Part shown: positions 26,272 to 36,823 of the stretch, in pieces | How positions within the stretch are numbered: position 1 is the first letter of the stretch | How the letters are laid out: every line of letters starts with the position of its first letter | NCBI GenBank assembly: GCA_947477885.1 | Contig: CANJUD010000007.1 | Span: 1-64,000, forward strand | Direction of reading: 5' to 3' | Source: Bacteroidota bacterium | GTDB lineage: Bacteria > Bacteroidota > Bacteroidia > UKL13-3 | Length of the DNA stretch: 64,000 nucleotides | Position numbers and translations under genes: made by a program | Notes under the pieces: generated by a model | What the model saw: only the letters and a program-made list of their open reading frames with translations | What the model was told of the DNA's origin: nothing | Database searches by the model: none

Positions 26272-27201
26272 ATGAATATAGTTTTTTATGGTACACCCCA
26301 ATTTGCCGTTCCTTCTTTGAAGGCAATTGTAGATGCTGGCTATCAGGTGAAAGCTGTTGTTACTATGCCTGATAAAGAAGCAGGAAGAGGAATGAAGTCC
26401 ATGCCTTCTGCCGTAAAAATTGCAGCAATTGAATATGGTATTCCTGTTTTACAACCTGAAAAAATGAAATCTCCTGAATTTATTGAGCAGCTAAAACAGG
26501 TAAATCCCGACTTGCAAATTGTTATCGCTTTTAGAATGATGCCTGAGATAGTTTGGAATTTTCCCAAGCTTGGTACTTTTAATTTGCATGCATCTATGTT
26601 GCCCCAATATCGTGGCGCTGCTCCTATTAACCACGCTATTATGAATGGGGAGACGAATTCTGGTCTTACTACATTTTTTTTGAAGCACGAGATTGATACA
26701 GGCAATATTATATTGCAAAGAGAAATCACCATTGCAAAAACTGAAACTTATGGTCAGTTGCATGATAGAATGATGTTTGAAGGAGCTGATATAGTGGTTC
26801 AAAGTTTAAAGCTAATTGAAACTAATAATTTTCAATTAAAACCTCAAATCGAATCCCCCGACCTAAAACATGCTCCTAAAATATTTAAGACAGATTGCGA
26901 AATAAAATGGTCGTCGAAATGCGAAGAGATATATAATAAAATTCGGGGGTTAAGTCCTTACCCCGCTGCCTACACAACTATTAATGGCGAGCAGCTAAAG
27001 ATATATACTGCAGGTTTTGAAGAAACAACGACGCACGGGTTTCCTGGCGAAATCATAATAGAAAAACATTCAATGAAAATAACCTGTCACAATGGTTTTA
27101 TTTGCCCTACAGAAGTTCAGCAGGCCGGCAAAAAAAGAATGGGTATTGTCGATTATTTAAATGGCTTAAAGGATCAAAGCTTTATGTTGGCTGGTTCTTG
27201 A
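26272..27201 (+). CDS. fmt: Methionyl-tRNA formyltransferase
   Basis: 309 residues, the usual length. The formyl-THF-binding Rossmann part starts IVFYGTPQFAVPSLKAIV. The catalytic residues are Asn104 and His106 in FNLHASMLPQYRGAAPI and Asp142 in HEIDTGNI. The C-terminal OB-like domain contains KIRGLSPYPAAYTTI. It formylates initiator Met-tRNA with 10-formyl-THF. The last 28 bases overlap the 3' end of the convergent MFS transporter gene. Confidence 0.97.
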   Translation: MNIVFYGTPQFAVPSLKAIVDAGYQVKAVVTMPDKEAGRGMKSMPSAVKIAAIEYGIPVLQPEKMKSPEFIEQLKQVNPDLQIVIAFRMMPEIVWNFPKLGTFNLHASMLPQYRGAAPINHAIMNGETNSGLTTFFLKHEIDTGNIILQREITIAKTETYGQLHDRMMFEGADIVVQSLKLIETNNFQLKPQIESPDLKHAPKIFKTDCEIKWSSKCEEIYNKIRGLSPYPAAYTTINGEQLKIYTAGFEETTTHGFPGEIIIEKHSMKITCHNGFICPTEVQQAGKKRMGIVDYLNGLKDQSFMLAGS

Positions 27202-28508
27202 GAAGATTCGCCTCTCAATATTTTCCACTTAGCCATTGATTTTCGATGATAATAAATCGCAAATAATAATAATAAAATTGAAGCAATAAATGCTCCTACA
27301 AAACTAAACATCGAAAACAACAATGTGCCAATAATAGGGGCCAATAAACCTCTGATACCCGTAAGCGAGCAATGAATAGCTTGATAGGTTGCAACTTGAT
27401 CGTTTGGGGCAAAATAACTACTACCAATCCCCCACAAAATGGTCATACTGCTTTGGAAAAAACCATACGCTATATATGCCAATGCTAAAAATATAAATAT
27501 CCGAACACTATTGATATGAATGGGTTGATGAAAATAAAGTGCGACTACCATTAATGCAAAAAACAAAGCACATAAAATAAAACTCATATTGCCAAATCTT
27601 CTAGGATCTTTCCTATCTAATATCAACCCAAACAATGGGAACGTCAATATCGCTAGCACCAAGGCTATGCCTTTATAACCAGCAACCTCGCTATAGTTCA
27701 AATCATATTGGTCATTTAAGAATTTTGCGACTACCCCAAGGTTCATCAAAAAAGCAACTCCATATATCATCATTCCAATTTGAAAATCACGAAAGGGTTT
27801 ATTCTCAGCAAGTATCTTAATCGATTTATCTAAAGTATTACCCCATGATTCGAATAAACTAATATCATCATAATACTTTTGCTCAGTTTCATTTTTTATT
27901 TTTGATATCAGATAAATTGAAAATAACCCTATCACCCCTAATACAGGATATACATAAGCAAACGATGTAGGAAATTCATCTAACAGCCACCCAAACAACA
28001 AGCTCGAAATTAACTGCGTAAACAAATTAATTGACCAAGAATAACTATATAGTTTACCTAATTTATCAGGGCTATAGTTTAATTTGAGCAAGTGATTTAT
28101 GAGTGGAATAGTAAATGGAGATGCAAAATAAAACAGCAAGAAAACTATTAAAAAAACGTTTTGGACCCAATCACTTTGGAGTTGGTCTGCCGGAAGAATA
28201 GGGAAGAATACAAATAGCAATAACGGTATTCTAGTAAATAAACCTATTCGAGCAAGCAACCTCTTTTTATTTGCTACTTTTTCATAAAACTGGGTAAAGA
28301 AAATACTAAAGGGCAATACCAACACCCCTAATTGAAACAATAAACTTATCTTGAACAAATCAGGATGAAAGTTCTTTTGAAATACAAATTCATTTAAAGT
28401 GAAACCGCCCAATATTAAACCATCCAAAAGGCTATAAATGGTATGCAATAAAAAAGTACGCCTCTCGTTTTCACTTAAGTCGGTGTATATATTTAGTACA
28501 CTGTTCAT
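27174..28508 (-). CDS. Major facilitator superfamily transporter
   Basis: 444 residues with about twelve hydrophobic segments in two halves, joined by a charged central loop (KIKNETEQKYYDDISLFESWGNTLDKSIK, about 200-230). The general MFS pattern is seen, including a loop with FEKVANKKRLLARIGLFTR after helix 2 and GLILDRKDPRRFG after helix 8 (degenerate motif A positions). The substrate is not evident. The ATG at 28508 is chosen over a TTG at 28523. The 3' end overlaps fmt by 28 bases on the opposite strand. Confidence 0.87.
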   Translation of the reverse strand: MNSVLNIYTDLSENERRTFLLHTIYSLLDGLILGGFTLNEFVFQKNFHPDLFKISLLFQLGVLVLPFSIFFTQFYEKVANKKRLLARIGLFTRIPLLLFVFFPILPADQLQSDWVQNVFLIVFLLFYFASPFTIPLINHLLKLNYSPDKLGKLYSYSWSINLFTQLISSLLFGWLLDEFPTSFAYVYPVLGVIGLFSIYLISKIKNETEQKYYDDISLFESWGNTLDKSIKILAENKPFRDFQIGMMIYGVAFLMNLGVVAKFLNDQYDLNYSEVAGYKGIALVLAILTFPLFGLILDRKDPRRFGNMSFILCALFFALMVVALYFHQPIHINSVRIFIFLALAYIAYGFFQSSMTILWGIGSSYFAPNDQVATYQAIHCSLTGIRGLLAPIIGTLLFSMFSFVGAFIASILLLLFAIYYHRKSMAKWKILRGESSQEPANIKL

Positions 28509-28550
28509 ATAGTTGGGCTTCAAAGGAAAATACTCTAAATATAGGAGACA

Positions 28551-28580
28551 AAAAAAAAGCGGACTAAAGCCCGCTTTTTA
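28551..28580 (-). terminator. Intrinsic terminator of the small secreted protein gene
   Basis: AAAAAGCGG and CCGCTTTTT pair around ACTAAAGC. Runs of A on the left and T on the right make it usable in either direction. On the minus strand it directly follows the gene ending at 28596 and precedes the MFS gene. Confidence 0.85.
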
Positions 28581-28595
28581 AATATTTTAAAAGGT

Positions 28596-29138
28596 TTATG
28601 CTTTGTATATTTTTATTCTAACCTCGTATCCAGCTCCTCCGCCATTAACCTTACGCAATTCTAGTTCTATTGTTTTGCCAGATGGCACTGCATCCCAATT
28701 AGAATATGCCCTCCTTTTTTCATCTAAGTTAGTTTCACCCCCATTAGCATTCTGAGCCTGCATACTTTCACTATAGAAGTGTGTCATCATGTGCTCTCCT
28801 GAATTATCAAAAGTCCAATCTTGCATGCCTGATGTACATCCTTTAAGTTTAGTGGCTAGTTCTTTAAACTTCGCTATAGCAGCACCTTCACTAACCCCAC
28901 TAACCATAGTAGCTATATACCAACCGCTATTTTCCTCTATAACACACGACTTAGCACCAGCTACATTTTGAGTTGCAGCCCAGTGTCCATCGTATTCAGC
29001 ACCTACATATTTACCTTTCATGGCCTCAAAGCCTGTGGTAGATGCAGCGACTACTGTTGTAACGTTTCCGCAAAGGTCTTGTGCCGCAGTAACGCCATAG
29101 GCGAATAATAATGCGGCAAATAATGATAATTTTTTCAT
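28596..29138 (-). CDS. Small secreted protein of unknown function
   Basis: 180 residues from ATG 29138, which begins a clear signal peptide (MKKLSLFAALLFAYGVTAAQ). The mature protein has a pattern of short strands (GFEAMKGKYVGAEYDGHWAAT, CVIEENSGWYIATMVSG, EHMMTHFYSES, KTIELELRKVNGGGAGYEVRIKIYK) and two or three cysteines (C22 region, C in AKSCVIE, C in LKGCTSG) that may form a disulphide. I do not recognise the family; similar short exported proteins occur in Bacteroidetes. It has its own terminator and is a single-gene unit between the giant PKD gene and the MFS gene. Confidence 0.75.
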   Translation of the reverse strand: MKKLSLFAALLFAYGVTAAQDLCGNVTTVVAASTTGFEAMKGKYVGAEYDGHWAATQNVAGAKSCVIEENSGWYIATMVSGVSEGAAIAKFKELATKLKGCTSGMQDWTFDNSGEHMMTHFYSESMQAQNANGGETNLDEKRRAYSNWDAVPSGKTIELELRKVNGGGAGYEVRIKIYKA

Positions 29139-29255
29139 GGCAGATTTTATTATATACTTTTTTGCAAAATAAAGACACTTTTCCCGTTTATTCAAACATT
29201 TCAACATCTAAATGTGTAGAAACATTGTAGGTGATTGGTTTTAAGAACGTTGTAG

Positions 29256-32200
29256 TTATCGAATCAATTGCACTACTCCATTCTTACTATATTCATATCC
29301 ATCCATCCCTCTACCTCTCAATACCCACATATATACACCATCGGGCATTGGTGTGCTATGGAACGTACCATCCCAGCCAACTGTATGGTCAGTAGTGTAA
29401 AATACTTCTTGCCCCCAACGATCGTATACAATAAACTCGAATTTCTTAATCTCGTCATCAAGGTTTTTGTTAAATACTGAAATCAATGTTGGTTTAAATA
29501 TTTCGTTTTTCGCAGGGCCTCTTCCGTTGGGCGTAAATGAATTAGGAATCCATATACGTGATGGTACAGCAGCACAAGCCACATTTGATATGCTTGTATC
29601 GCCAAAAGTATCATTTTCAAGTGCCATAATACGGTAACAATAATTCGTTGTTATTTCTTCATGCACATCATTATCAATAAATGGGGTACCAAAAGTATTA
29701 AGCGTGGCCAAGTCTCTCCACTGGCCATTAAAGTTTAATTGCACGCGATATTCTTTGATTCCATTCGCCCAATATTCATAGGGAGTCCAATCCAAATTGA
29801 CATACTCGTTTACAACTTTCGCTGTTAGCAAAATAGTTTTTCCTATATCCGAACTAGTAGGGCTATAGCTTCCACAATAATCTTCGACACTCACCCTGTA
29901 AGCATAGGATACGCCTTTCACATCTACATTTACATCAGTAAAATCAGTTTGATTGTTTGCAACAATACCGTATCGATTTGCCCATGTGTTCCCTCCGTCA
30001 ATACTCCTATCCACTATATAGTTTTTGATGGCACTGTGTGTGCTTGCATTCCAACTTGTATTGGTGTATTGGTCATTTAACACAGTCGACCTTAATACAC
30101 CCACAGCAGTATCGGGGCTACCATAAGGCGGATGGTTCATACTCTTATTGCTAAGTGATTGATATAAACCGTTGCGACTATAAGCTAATATTACATATTG
30201 ATAATCAAAATCGCAAAGAAGGGAATCAATAATTGAAGTATCAGTGGGCTGAACCGTTTTAAATAAATCCAGGCTGCCGAAATTTCCAGATAAACCTGTA
30301 TTTTTATATATTTCATACTTCGAAATACCATTTACGCCCCACCCTATATATGGTGTCCATGTTACAATATTCGTCATTGGTGCAAAGGTGGCTGCTTTTA
30401 ACAGCATGGTAGTATGCATCACACTTGGTAATGAGGTATATTTACAAGTATCGGTAGTTGTGATATAATAGCCGTAGGTTTGGCTATTCACCAAGTTTGC
30501 TCCACCATCGTTGAATGTTACATCTGTTGTATTTGAACTTGTATATACATTCAAAGGGTTAGGGTCCAAACGATATAATTTGTTATTATCGAAACTAGAA
30601 TCTTTATTCACCTCCCAAAATGCTATTACTTGCTCAAAACCTGCTGTTGTATCAACTGTTACATATTGTATTTCTGTAACAACTGGCGGAATAGAATCAT
30701 CGACAAATATTAAATTAGTCTTTGTTATCGTGTCTTTGCATCCATTAGAATTAGTTATATAGAATGATACTGTTTTAAAGCCCGCTGCAGGATATATATG
30801 AGCAGCGGGGAATTGGTTCGTGTCTGTTGATGCGTCACCAAAATCCCAAAGCCATTTTGTTAAAGCAACATCGGAAGTGCTTACATCGGCAAACGAAACC
30901 GTTTCGCCAAAACAAGTACTTGGTTTATTGCTTACAAAATCAGCCGTAGGTTTTATATATACAGTGAACAGGTTAACTATAGTGAGCGAATCCACACAAC
31001 CTAAGTTGCTTGTCGCAATCAATTTAACCGAATGTTTTCCGGGAGGTAATGATAAAGTAGGGTTTTGAGCGGTGCCATCTATGGTGCCATCTATATCGAT
31101 ATCCCAACTGTAATTATTTGCATAAAGTGTCGAATCGCCAAACAATACAGAAGTGAAAGGCTCACATCCAGTGGGGATTTGTGTGTACATTTTAGGCTTT
31201 GGCCTGCTGTTAACAGTTACGCGAGGACTTATTGTAATGCTATCGGAGCAGCTATTTACATTGGTTGCCCAAAGCTTTATATTATATTGCCCTATCCCGA
31301 AACCGATTTTGGGATTTACCAATGTGGATGTAACCCCATTCCCAAAATCCCAGTTATAATTACTGGCGTATAAACTTGTGTTGGTGAAAGTAACCACTAA
31401 GGTGTCGCAACCTATCGAGTCATTTACGGAATAAGATGGTACCGCTCTGCGATATACTGTTATTAGGCTAGTCTTTATCAAAGAGTCAACACACCCAAAT
31501 ACATTAAAACAATATTGCTTAACAGTATACGTGCCCGGTGCATAGTTATGAGATGGGTTACGCAAATTTGAAAAAGAGCCGTCCCCAAAATCCCATAACA
31601 CACTATCTGTAAATGCTGATGAGTCATTAAACTGTGCTGAAAAAGGTTCGCACCCTTGTGTTTTATCAACTACGAATTTTGGTCTGGGTATATCATACAC
31701 TTCTACCAATGTATCATATGTAAGTGAATCGGCACAGCTATTTACGTTTGTTGCCCAAAGTTTTACTTTGTAATATCCTGGAGCATAGGTGTGGGTTGGG
31801 TTTTTGGCTGTGGAGGTTACTCCGTCTCCAAAATCCCAAGAAAAAGTAGTTGCACTGGTAGATGAATTTGTGAATATGGCATTTAAACTATTACATTCAG
31901 CAGTGTCATTAACCGAGAAAGCTAGTTTGGCCCGCGTATAACTATAAATATAGTTTGTTTTGCTAACAGAGTCTGCACAACCAGAACCATTCGTCACCCA
32001 TAATTTAATCGTATACGTTCCGGGATTAAAATGTACGGATGGAAATTGACTTGTAGAATCCGTCCCATACATATAGTTAAATGTAGAAGGGGTAATGGTC
32101 CAACGCCAAACTGTTGCAAACTTAGAAGTATCTGTCAATGTTACTTCCATTGGTTCACATTGCTTTGTGGTATCAGAACTAAAATATGCTTTTGCTCTTT

Positions 32201-35200
32201 TATATACGACAACGCTGTCTGGATTTTTATTGGTTGACAAAGGGTATTGGGCGTAGCAGCCAGCCCCGTCAGTTCCTGAAAGCGATGGATAATACACACT
32301 ATACAAAGATGCTCCTGGAGAATAATAAGTATGGTTTGCAGGAACACTTCCATTTGTTTGTGTATTGCCATCTCCAAAGTCAAATGTGGGTTGTTTCATT
32401 TTATAGCTTTTGTCAGCTATTGAAACAGTAAGCGGCTCACAACCAATGTAGTTGCTTAAGTTAAATTTAGGAACAGGCCCATTAAATTTAAGATAACAGG
32501 GCAAAAGCAAGGTGTCTGCACATCCGTTTTGGTCGGTAGTAATTAGCGTAATGTCTTTACACGAGTCATTTGTTTGGTAATAGTTAACTGCACTATCTGT
32601 AGTGGAGGTTAGAGTGTTACCGTCCCCAAAATCCCACTTATATAATACAGCGTTGATAGAGCTACCTGCATAAAAATGAGCCAATTGCGGTGCACAATAA
32701 AAGAATGTATCTGATGCATAGAATTTAGGAACAGTTCTTTGAATGCAAATAGTATGTGAAATTGTATCTGAACATGTTGATTTATATACTGTCTGCAGTA
32801 TCTGATAGCATCCTGAATCAAGAAACTTAACCTTGGGATTTGCAGGAGATCCATTAATGGTTGAATCAAAAACTACTTTTGAGGCCATAGACGCTGGTAA
32901 AATATTCCACTTTACTGATGTAGGACTATTTTGAGAGCCATCTGTTATTGATATATCCTCTTTCACACAACCCCCTTGCGGTATATTGAATCCTGCAACT
33001 ACGCCAATGGTAATATAACTTATTTTAACAATACTTGGGGCTGAGCAACTATCTGCATTTTTGATGGATAAGGTGATATCATATGATCCATTGTCTCCAA
33101 ATGTAATGTTGGTACTTGCTGCATTTCGATTTGCAATAGTTACATTTGTGCTAGGGTTTACTGACCATGCGTATTTGAGTGCTTTTGACGCTTTGATATT
33201 ATGGTTTACGATATTCATCGTATCAAATTTAATAGCTGTATTTTTACACCCAGACGTAATAGCGGCCTTAAAATCTCCACTTACGGAACTCACTTTTATA
33301 TATTGCATTCGGGTTATGCTATCTTTACAAAACCCTTGTTTATAAGCTACATAGCCTACATCATATATTCCTGGATCGTTCAATACTAATGACGGGGCCC
33401 CGATTTGCCAACTGGAGCTGTCTTTATTTTTATAATACCATTGCTCTGTTAAGAGCAATACTGGGGTAGTGTAGCCCTTGGGGGAAATATAAGATGTAAA
33501 TGAAACTTGACTTCCCGCGCATATAAAATTTGTATCTGCATGTATGGAATCTATTTTAGGTGAGGCTACTGTAATAGTGTCCCAAATCGTGTCTCTGCAA
33601 CCAAAATCTGTATAAACCATAAGCCTCACTAAGTATCGCCCTGTGTCAGTGAACTTGTAACGCATCGTATCTTTTGGTGCAAGAAAAGAGGTTAATTTAT
33701 ACCTTAAAATTTTAGTCGTGTCAAGTTTATTAAACAATGTAAATTCTTTCCTAATTGTATCATTAGAAAAGCCCGCGGTATTGTTTTTTATCAAAACAGA
33801 ATCGAAGGGGCATAGAATTTTAGGACTAATGCTCACATTGGCCGATGGTTCTTTAATACTCAAAAAATTAGTTAGTGTAACTACATCAGAACATCCATTT
33901 GCTGTGTTTTTTACTGTCAATTTCACACTGTAATCCCCATATTTTTTGAGTGTTACATAGGGTGTGTCCAAAACACCATATGACGAGTCAGACAACCTAC
34001 CCGGACTGAAACTGCCTGTTGTGTCTGAAATTTTCCAATAAAAACTATCTACCCCCCCACCAGGAAGATTTGAGAGTGATTTAAGTTTAAATGTATATGG
34101 AGGAGAGCAGTACTTAACAATGCCATCTAAAGATGCTGCCGATGCTTTGGGGTATAAAGTTCTTATCTGGAAATTGTAATAGGTTTTGCAACCATTTACC
34201 GAAAACCTAAGGCTTACTGTGCCTGCTCCAAAATTACTAAAACCGCCTATAAAAGTGTCTGCTTTAGCACTTGGTTTATATATAGAAAAATTGTTAGAAG
34301 AAGAGTACCAATAAGCAATACCTTTGGGGAAAGATGAAAAGTTTTTTATAATAAATGTATCGTTTTGGTACTTACAAACCGCTGTGTCCTTAACACTCAC
34401 TTGCAGTGCGGCAGAATCTCCCGTTCTAAGAAAATCTTTTTTATATTCGGTGAATGTGCATCCTACTGAATTTGTTACTTGTAAGGAAGCATCGTACTGC
34501 CCCACAGAAGAATATGTAATTTTGGGAGGCGTTAAGTTTGTATCAGACGAAGGGCTCCCGCCAGGAAAACTCCATAAATAGCTCGTCAAAGTAGTGCCAT
34601 TACTGCTTACCGATGGCGTAAACGTAGCTTTGTGTATTAAACACCCTGCTGTATCAGGAGATGAAAAATCAACACTCACTTTATTATAAACACAGATAGC
34701 TGAATCGTAAGTTTTATTAATAGTACACCCGTCTGTGTTTTTTAAACTCACAATTACTTTTTTACACCCTATTGTGGTGATTTTATGCTTTATGTTTCTT
34801 TGGTTTTGATAAACTGTTCCGTCAATAATAATAATACTGCTCACAATATTTGGAGTACTATCTATAACGGTTAAAGTGTCCGGCCCAGCACATAATATTG
34901 CTGGCGAAATAGTAATATTTGGTGCAGTCGCTACCCCTAGTTTATACATGCTATCCCGCAGGATCGTGCAAAGAAGATTGCCGTTTCCATCAAGCACTTC
35001 AACTTTTATGTTCACATATCCATTATATCCAACATATTGCTTGCTTACTGTATCTGCGAATTGGTTTATTGAACTTGCTCCAAAATAGTATTTAAACTGA
35101 GAACCTGAAGGGTATCCAGATACTTTTAGCCTCACCGTGTAGTAATCGCATGAACTATCCTTGTCAAGATAGATGGTGGAATCGGCAGTATTATTATAGT

Positions 35201-35333
35201 TACGAATGGTCTTTACTGCTTTCAAAACTAGACTAGAGCACTGAGCATTTGCTATATTACTATAGCTTGATAGAAGCAGGCAAAAGCTTGTCAATATTGA
35301 AAGTAAAACAATACGCTTGTAGAGTTTTATCAT
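29256..35333 (-). CDS. Giant secreted PKD-repeat protein with T9SS type B sorting domain
   Basis: 2025 residues from ATG 35333 (signal peptide MIKLYKRIVLLSILTSFCLL ... NAQ). The body holds about ten or more PKD domains, seen as WDFGDG-type cores: YLWSFPGGSPSSD, YKWDFGDGNTLT, PTFDFGDGNTQT, FSWDFGDGVTSTAKNPTHTY, VLWDFGDGSFSNLRNPSHNY, YNWDFGNGVTSTLVNPK, WLWDFGDASTDTNQ. Two neighbouring repeats share KLWATNVNSCADS/SDS, pointing to recent duplication. The last 500 residues carry fibronectin type III-like units, and the C-terminus (NSFTPNGRGPAKNEIFKP ... FEFIVYDRWGQEVFYTTDHTVGWDGTF ... GVYMWVLRGRG) is the CHU_C/type B sorting domain. It is probably a surface adhesin or gliding-type filament protein. 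tilS lies 62 bases upstream on the same strand. Confidence 0.92.
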   Translation of the reverse strand: MIKLYKRIVLLSILTSFCLLLSSYSNIANAQCSSLVLKAVKTIRNYNNTADSTIYLDKDSSCDYYTVRLKVSGYPSGSQFKYYFGASSINQFADTVSKQYVGYNGYVNIKVEVLDGNGNLLCTILRDSMYKLGVATAPNITISPAILCAGPDTLTVIDSTPNIVSSIIIIDGTVYQNQRNIKHKITTIGCKKVIVSLKNTDGCTINKTYDSAICVYNKVSVDFSSPDTAGCLIHKATFTPSVSSNGTTLTSYLWSFPGGSPSSDTNLTPPKITYSSVGQYDASLQVTNSVGCTFTEYKKDFLRTGDSAALQVSVKDTAVCKYQNDTFIIKNFSSFPKGIAYWYSSSNNFSIYKPSAKADTFIGGFSNFGAGTVSLRFSVNGCKTYYNFQIRTLYPKASAASLDGIVKYCSPPYTFKLKSLSNLPGGGVDSFYWKISDTTGSFSPGRLSDSSYGVLDTPYVTLKKYGDYSVKLTVKNTANGCSDVVTLTNFLSIKEPSANVSISPKILCPFDSVLIKNNTAGFSNDTIRKEFTLFNKLDTTKILRYKLTSFLAPKDTMRYKFTDTGRYLVRLMVYTDFGCRDTIWDTITVASPKIDSIHADTNFICAGSQVSFTSYISPKGYTTPVLLLTEQWYYKNKDSSSWQIGAPSLVLNDPGIYDVGYVAYKQGFCKDSITRMQYIKVSSVSGDFKAAITSGCKNTAIKFDTMNIVNHNIKASKALKYAWSVNPSTNVTIANRNAASTNITFGDNGSYDITLSIKNADSCSAPSIVKISYITIGVVAGFNIPQGGCVKEDISITDGSQNSPTSVKWNILPASMASKVVFDSTINGSPANPKVKFLDSGCYQILQTVYKSTCSDTISHTICIQRTVPKFYASDTFFYCAPQLAHFYAGSSINAVLYKWDFGDGNTLTSTTDSAVNYYQTNDSCKDITLITTDQNGCADTLLLPCYLKFNGPVPKFNLSNYIGCEPLTVSIADKSYKMKQPTFDFGDGNTQTNGSVPANHTYYSPGASLYSVYYPSLSGTDGAGCYAQYPLSTNKNPDSVVVYKRAKAYFSSDTTKQCEPMEVTLTDTSKFATVWRWTITPSTFNYMYGTDSTSQFPSVHFNPGTYTIKLWVTNGSGCADSVSKTNYIYSYTRAKLAFSVNDTAECNSLNAIFTNSSTSATTFSWDFGDGVTSTAKNPTHTYAPGYYKVKLWATNVNSCADSLTYDTLVEVYDIPRPKFVVDKTQGCEPFSAQFNDSSAFTDSVLWDFGDGSFSNLRNPSHNYAPGTYTVKQYCFNVFGCVDSLIKTSLITVYRRAVPSYSVNDSIGCDTLVVTFTNTSLYASNYNWDFGNGVTSTLVNPKIGFGIGQYNIKLWATNVNSCSDSITISPRVTVNSRPKPKMYTQIPTGCEPFTSVLFGDSTLYANNYSWDIDIDGTIDGTAQNPTLSLPPGKHSVKLIATSNLGCVDSLTIVNLFTVYIKPTADFVSNKPSTCFGETVSFADVSTSDVALTKWLWDFGDASTDTNQFPAAHIYPAAGFKTVSFYITNSNGCKDTITKTNLIFVDDSIPPVVTEIQYVTVDTTAGFEQVIAFWEVNKDSSFDNNKLYRLDPNPLNVYTSSNTTDVTFNDGGANLVNSQTYGYYITTTDTCKYTSLPSVMHTTMLLKAATFAPMTNIVTWTPYIGWGVNGISKYEIYKNTGLSGNFGSLDLFKTVQPTDTSIIDSLLCDFDYQYVILAYSRNGLYQSLSNKSMNHPPYGSPDTAVGVLRSTVLNDQYTNTSWNASTHSAIKNYIVDRSIDGGNTWANRYGIVANNQTDFTDVNVDVKGVSYAYRVSVEDYCGSYSPTSSDIGKTILLTAKVVNEYVNLDWTPYEYWANGIKEYRVQLNFNGQWRDLATLNTFGTPFIDNDVHEEITTNYCYRIMALENDTFGDTSISNVACAAVPSRIWIPNSFTPNGRGPAKNEIFKPTLISVFNKNLDDEIKKFEFIVYDRWGQEVFYTTDHTVGWDGTFHSTPMPDGVYMWVLRGRGMDGYEYSKNGVVQLIR

Positions 35334-35394
35334 AGGATTAATTGGGTAAATATTTAACATGCGAATTTATAGGTTTTAAGTTGAATATTAAAAA

Positions 35395-36723
35395 TTATTT
35401 TACTGTGCTTATAATCAAGTTGTTTGCTGTGTTTTCTTTAGCTAGAAATTTTTCTGATACTTTTAAAAAATCTACACTAACTAATTCTCCATCACCATTT
35501 TGTATAACAAATATTTGTTCCTTTTCAAATAAATTAAATTTAAAGTCAGTAAGTAGGTCGCTTACTTTCTTCGCCCCCGTCATTCCTTTTAATAAAATTT
35601 TGTCCGCTGGTTTCCAGTGTCTTAGCGTTATAGGATATGATAGTTTTTGTTTTGCAATTGAAATTCCTTCGTTCCTTATTAATATTGATTTAGAACCCTT
35701 TTGAATTTGTATTTCCCGGTCGCCAACTATTTGTCTGAATGAACCTATTTGTTTTTCTGTAATTTTATATGTCAATAATTTCCTCTCCATTTTTTCTCTC
35801 AATATTAAACAGTCGCGGTCTTTTAAAATTTGGTGAGATCCTGTTTCCCATATTTTACCTGGCTGTGACTTTAAAGACAAAAAAATGTTCTTCGAGGTTG
35901 TGTAATTGAAACCATATTTTTTTAAAATCTCCCACAATAAAACTTCATCTACACTGTTTTTCAACAACTTATCAATATATATATATAAGTATTCTTTCTT
36001 TTTTACTATGCATTTTTTTTCAATCTTACTCAAACTAGCATCTATAAACCCAATATACCGCTGGGTAGCTCTGCTATTATCATAAACTGTTTCTTCGATA
36101 TTCGGATTGATTTTTTTTAATAACGGAATAACCTCATTTCTTAAAAAATTGCGGCTATAATCATTGCTTATATTACTTGTATCTTCCCGCCAGCTAAGCG
36201 ATAACTTCTTGCATATTAAATCAATATCTTCTCTAGTATAGCATAACATTGGACGAACCAATTTCTCATTCGCCGCCCTTATGCCGCCATACCCTCTAAG
36301 TTTAGATCCTTTAACCAAATTGTACAGGATTGTTTCTAAATTATCGTCTTTGTGGTGGGCTGTAAGAATATATTTAAATTTATAGTCTTTATGTAACTGC
36401 TCAAACCAATCGTATCTTAATTTACGTGCAGCTTCTTGCGTAGAAAATTTGTTTAGTTTTGAATACGCTTTGGTATTAAACCTTTTAAAAAAAAATGGAA
36501 CATTATATTTTTCACAATACTTTTTTACAAATTCTTCATCGCCTTCACTTTCATCTCCCCGAAGTTGGAAGTTGCAGTGGGCTACAGAAATATTATATCC
36601 ACCCGATGCTAAAAGATAAAGCATCAGCATTGAGTCCCTGCCACCGCTTATTGTTACTAATAGCTTGTCGGTCTTTAAAAAAAGAGAATTTGATTTGATA
36701 TGTTTTTCAAATTTTTGGCGCAT
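35395..36723 (-). CDS. tilS: tRNA(Ile)-lysidine synthase
   Basis: 442 residues. The PP-loop motif SGGRDS lies at 26-31, followed by the family segments VAHCNFQLRGDESEGDEEFV, TAHHKDDNLETILYNLVKGSKLRGYGGI and RPMLCYTREDI. The C-terminal TilS domain ends with ILLKGMTGAKKVSDLLTDFKFN. It ligates lysine to C34 of tRNA-Ile(CAU), using ATP, to read AUA codons. This is a relevant activity, because ATA is used freely in this window. It is divergent from the OstA-like gene. Confidence 0.97.
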   Translation of the reverse strand: MRQKFEKHIKSNSLFLKTDKLLVTISGGRDSMLMLYLLASGGYNISVAHCNFQLRGDESEGDEEFVKKYCEKYNVPFFFKRFNTKAYSKLNKFSTQEAARKLRYDWFEQLHKDYKFKYILTAHHKDDNLETILYNLVKGSKLRGYGGIRAANEKLVRPMLCYTREDIDLICKKLSLSWREDTSNISNDYSRNFLRNEVIPLLKKINPNIEETVYDNSRATQRYIGFIDASLSKIEKKCIVKKKEYLYIYIDKLLKNSVDEVLLWEILKKYGFNYTTSKNIFLSLKSQPGKIWETGSHQILKDRDCLILREKMERKLLTYKITEKQIGSFRQIVGDREIQIQKGSKSILIRNEGISIAKQKLSYPITLRHWKPADKILLKGMTGAKKVSDLLTDFKFNLFEKEQIFVIQNGDGELVSVDFLKVSEKFLAKENTANNLIISTVK

Positions 36724-36823
36724 GTACGGCTTTGCTTTTAACCCACAAAATAAAGCAGATAGGTTTACAAATCCTATTTGACAAGGTATTTGTACTTAAT
36801 TTTGCGACTTCATTTTTTCGATA

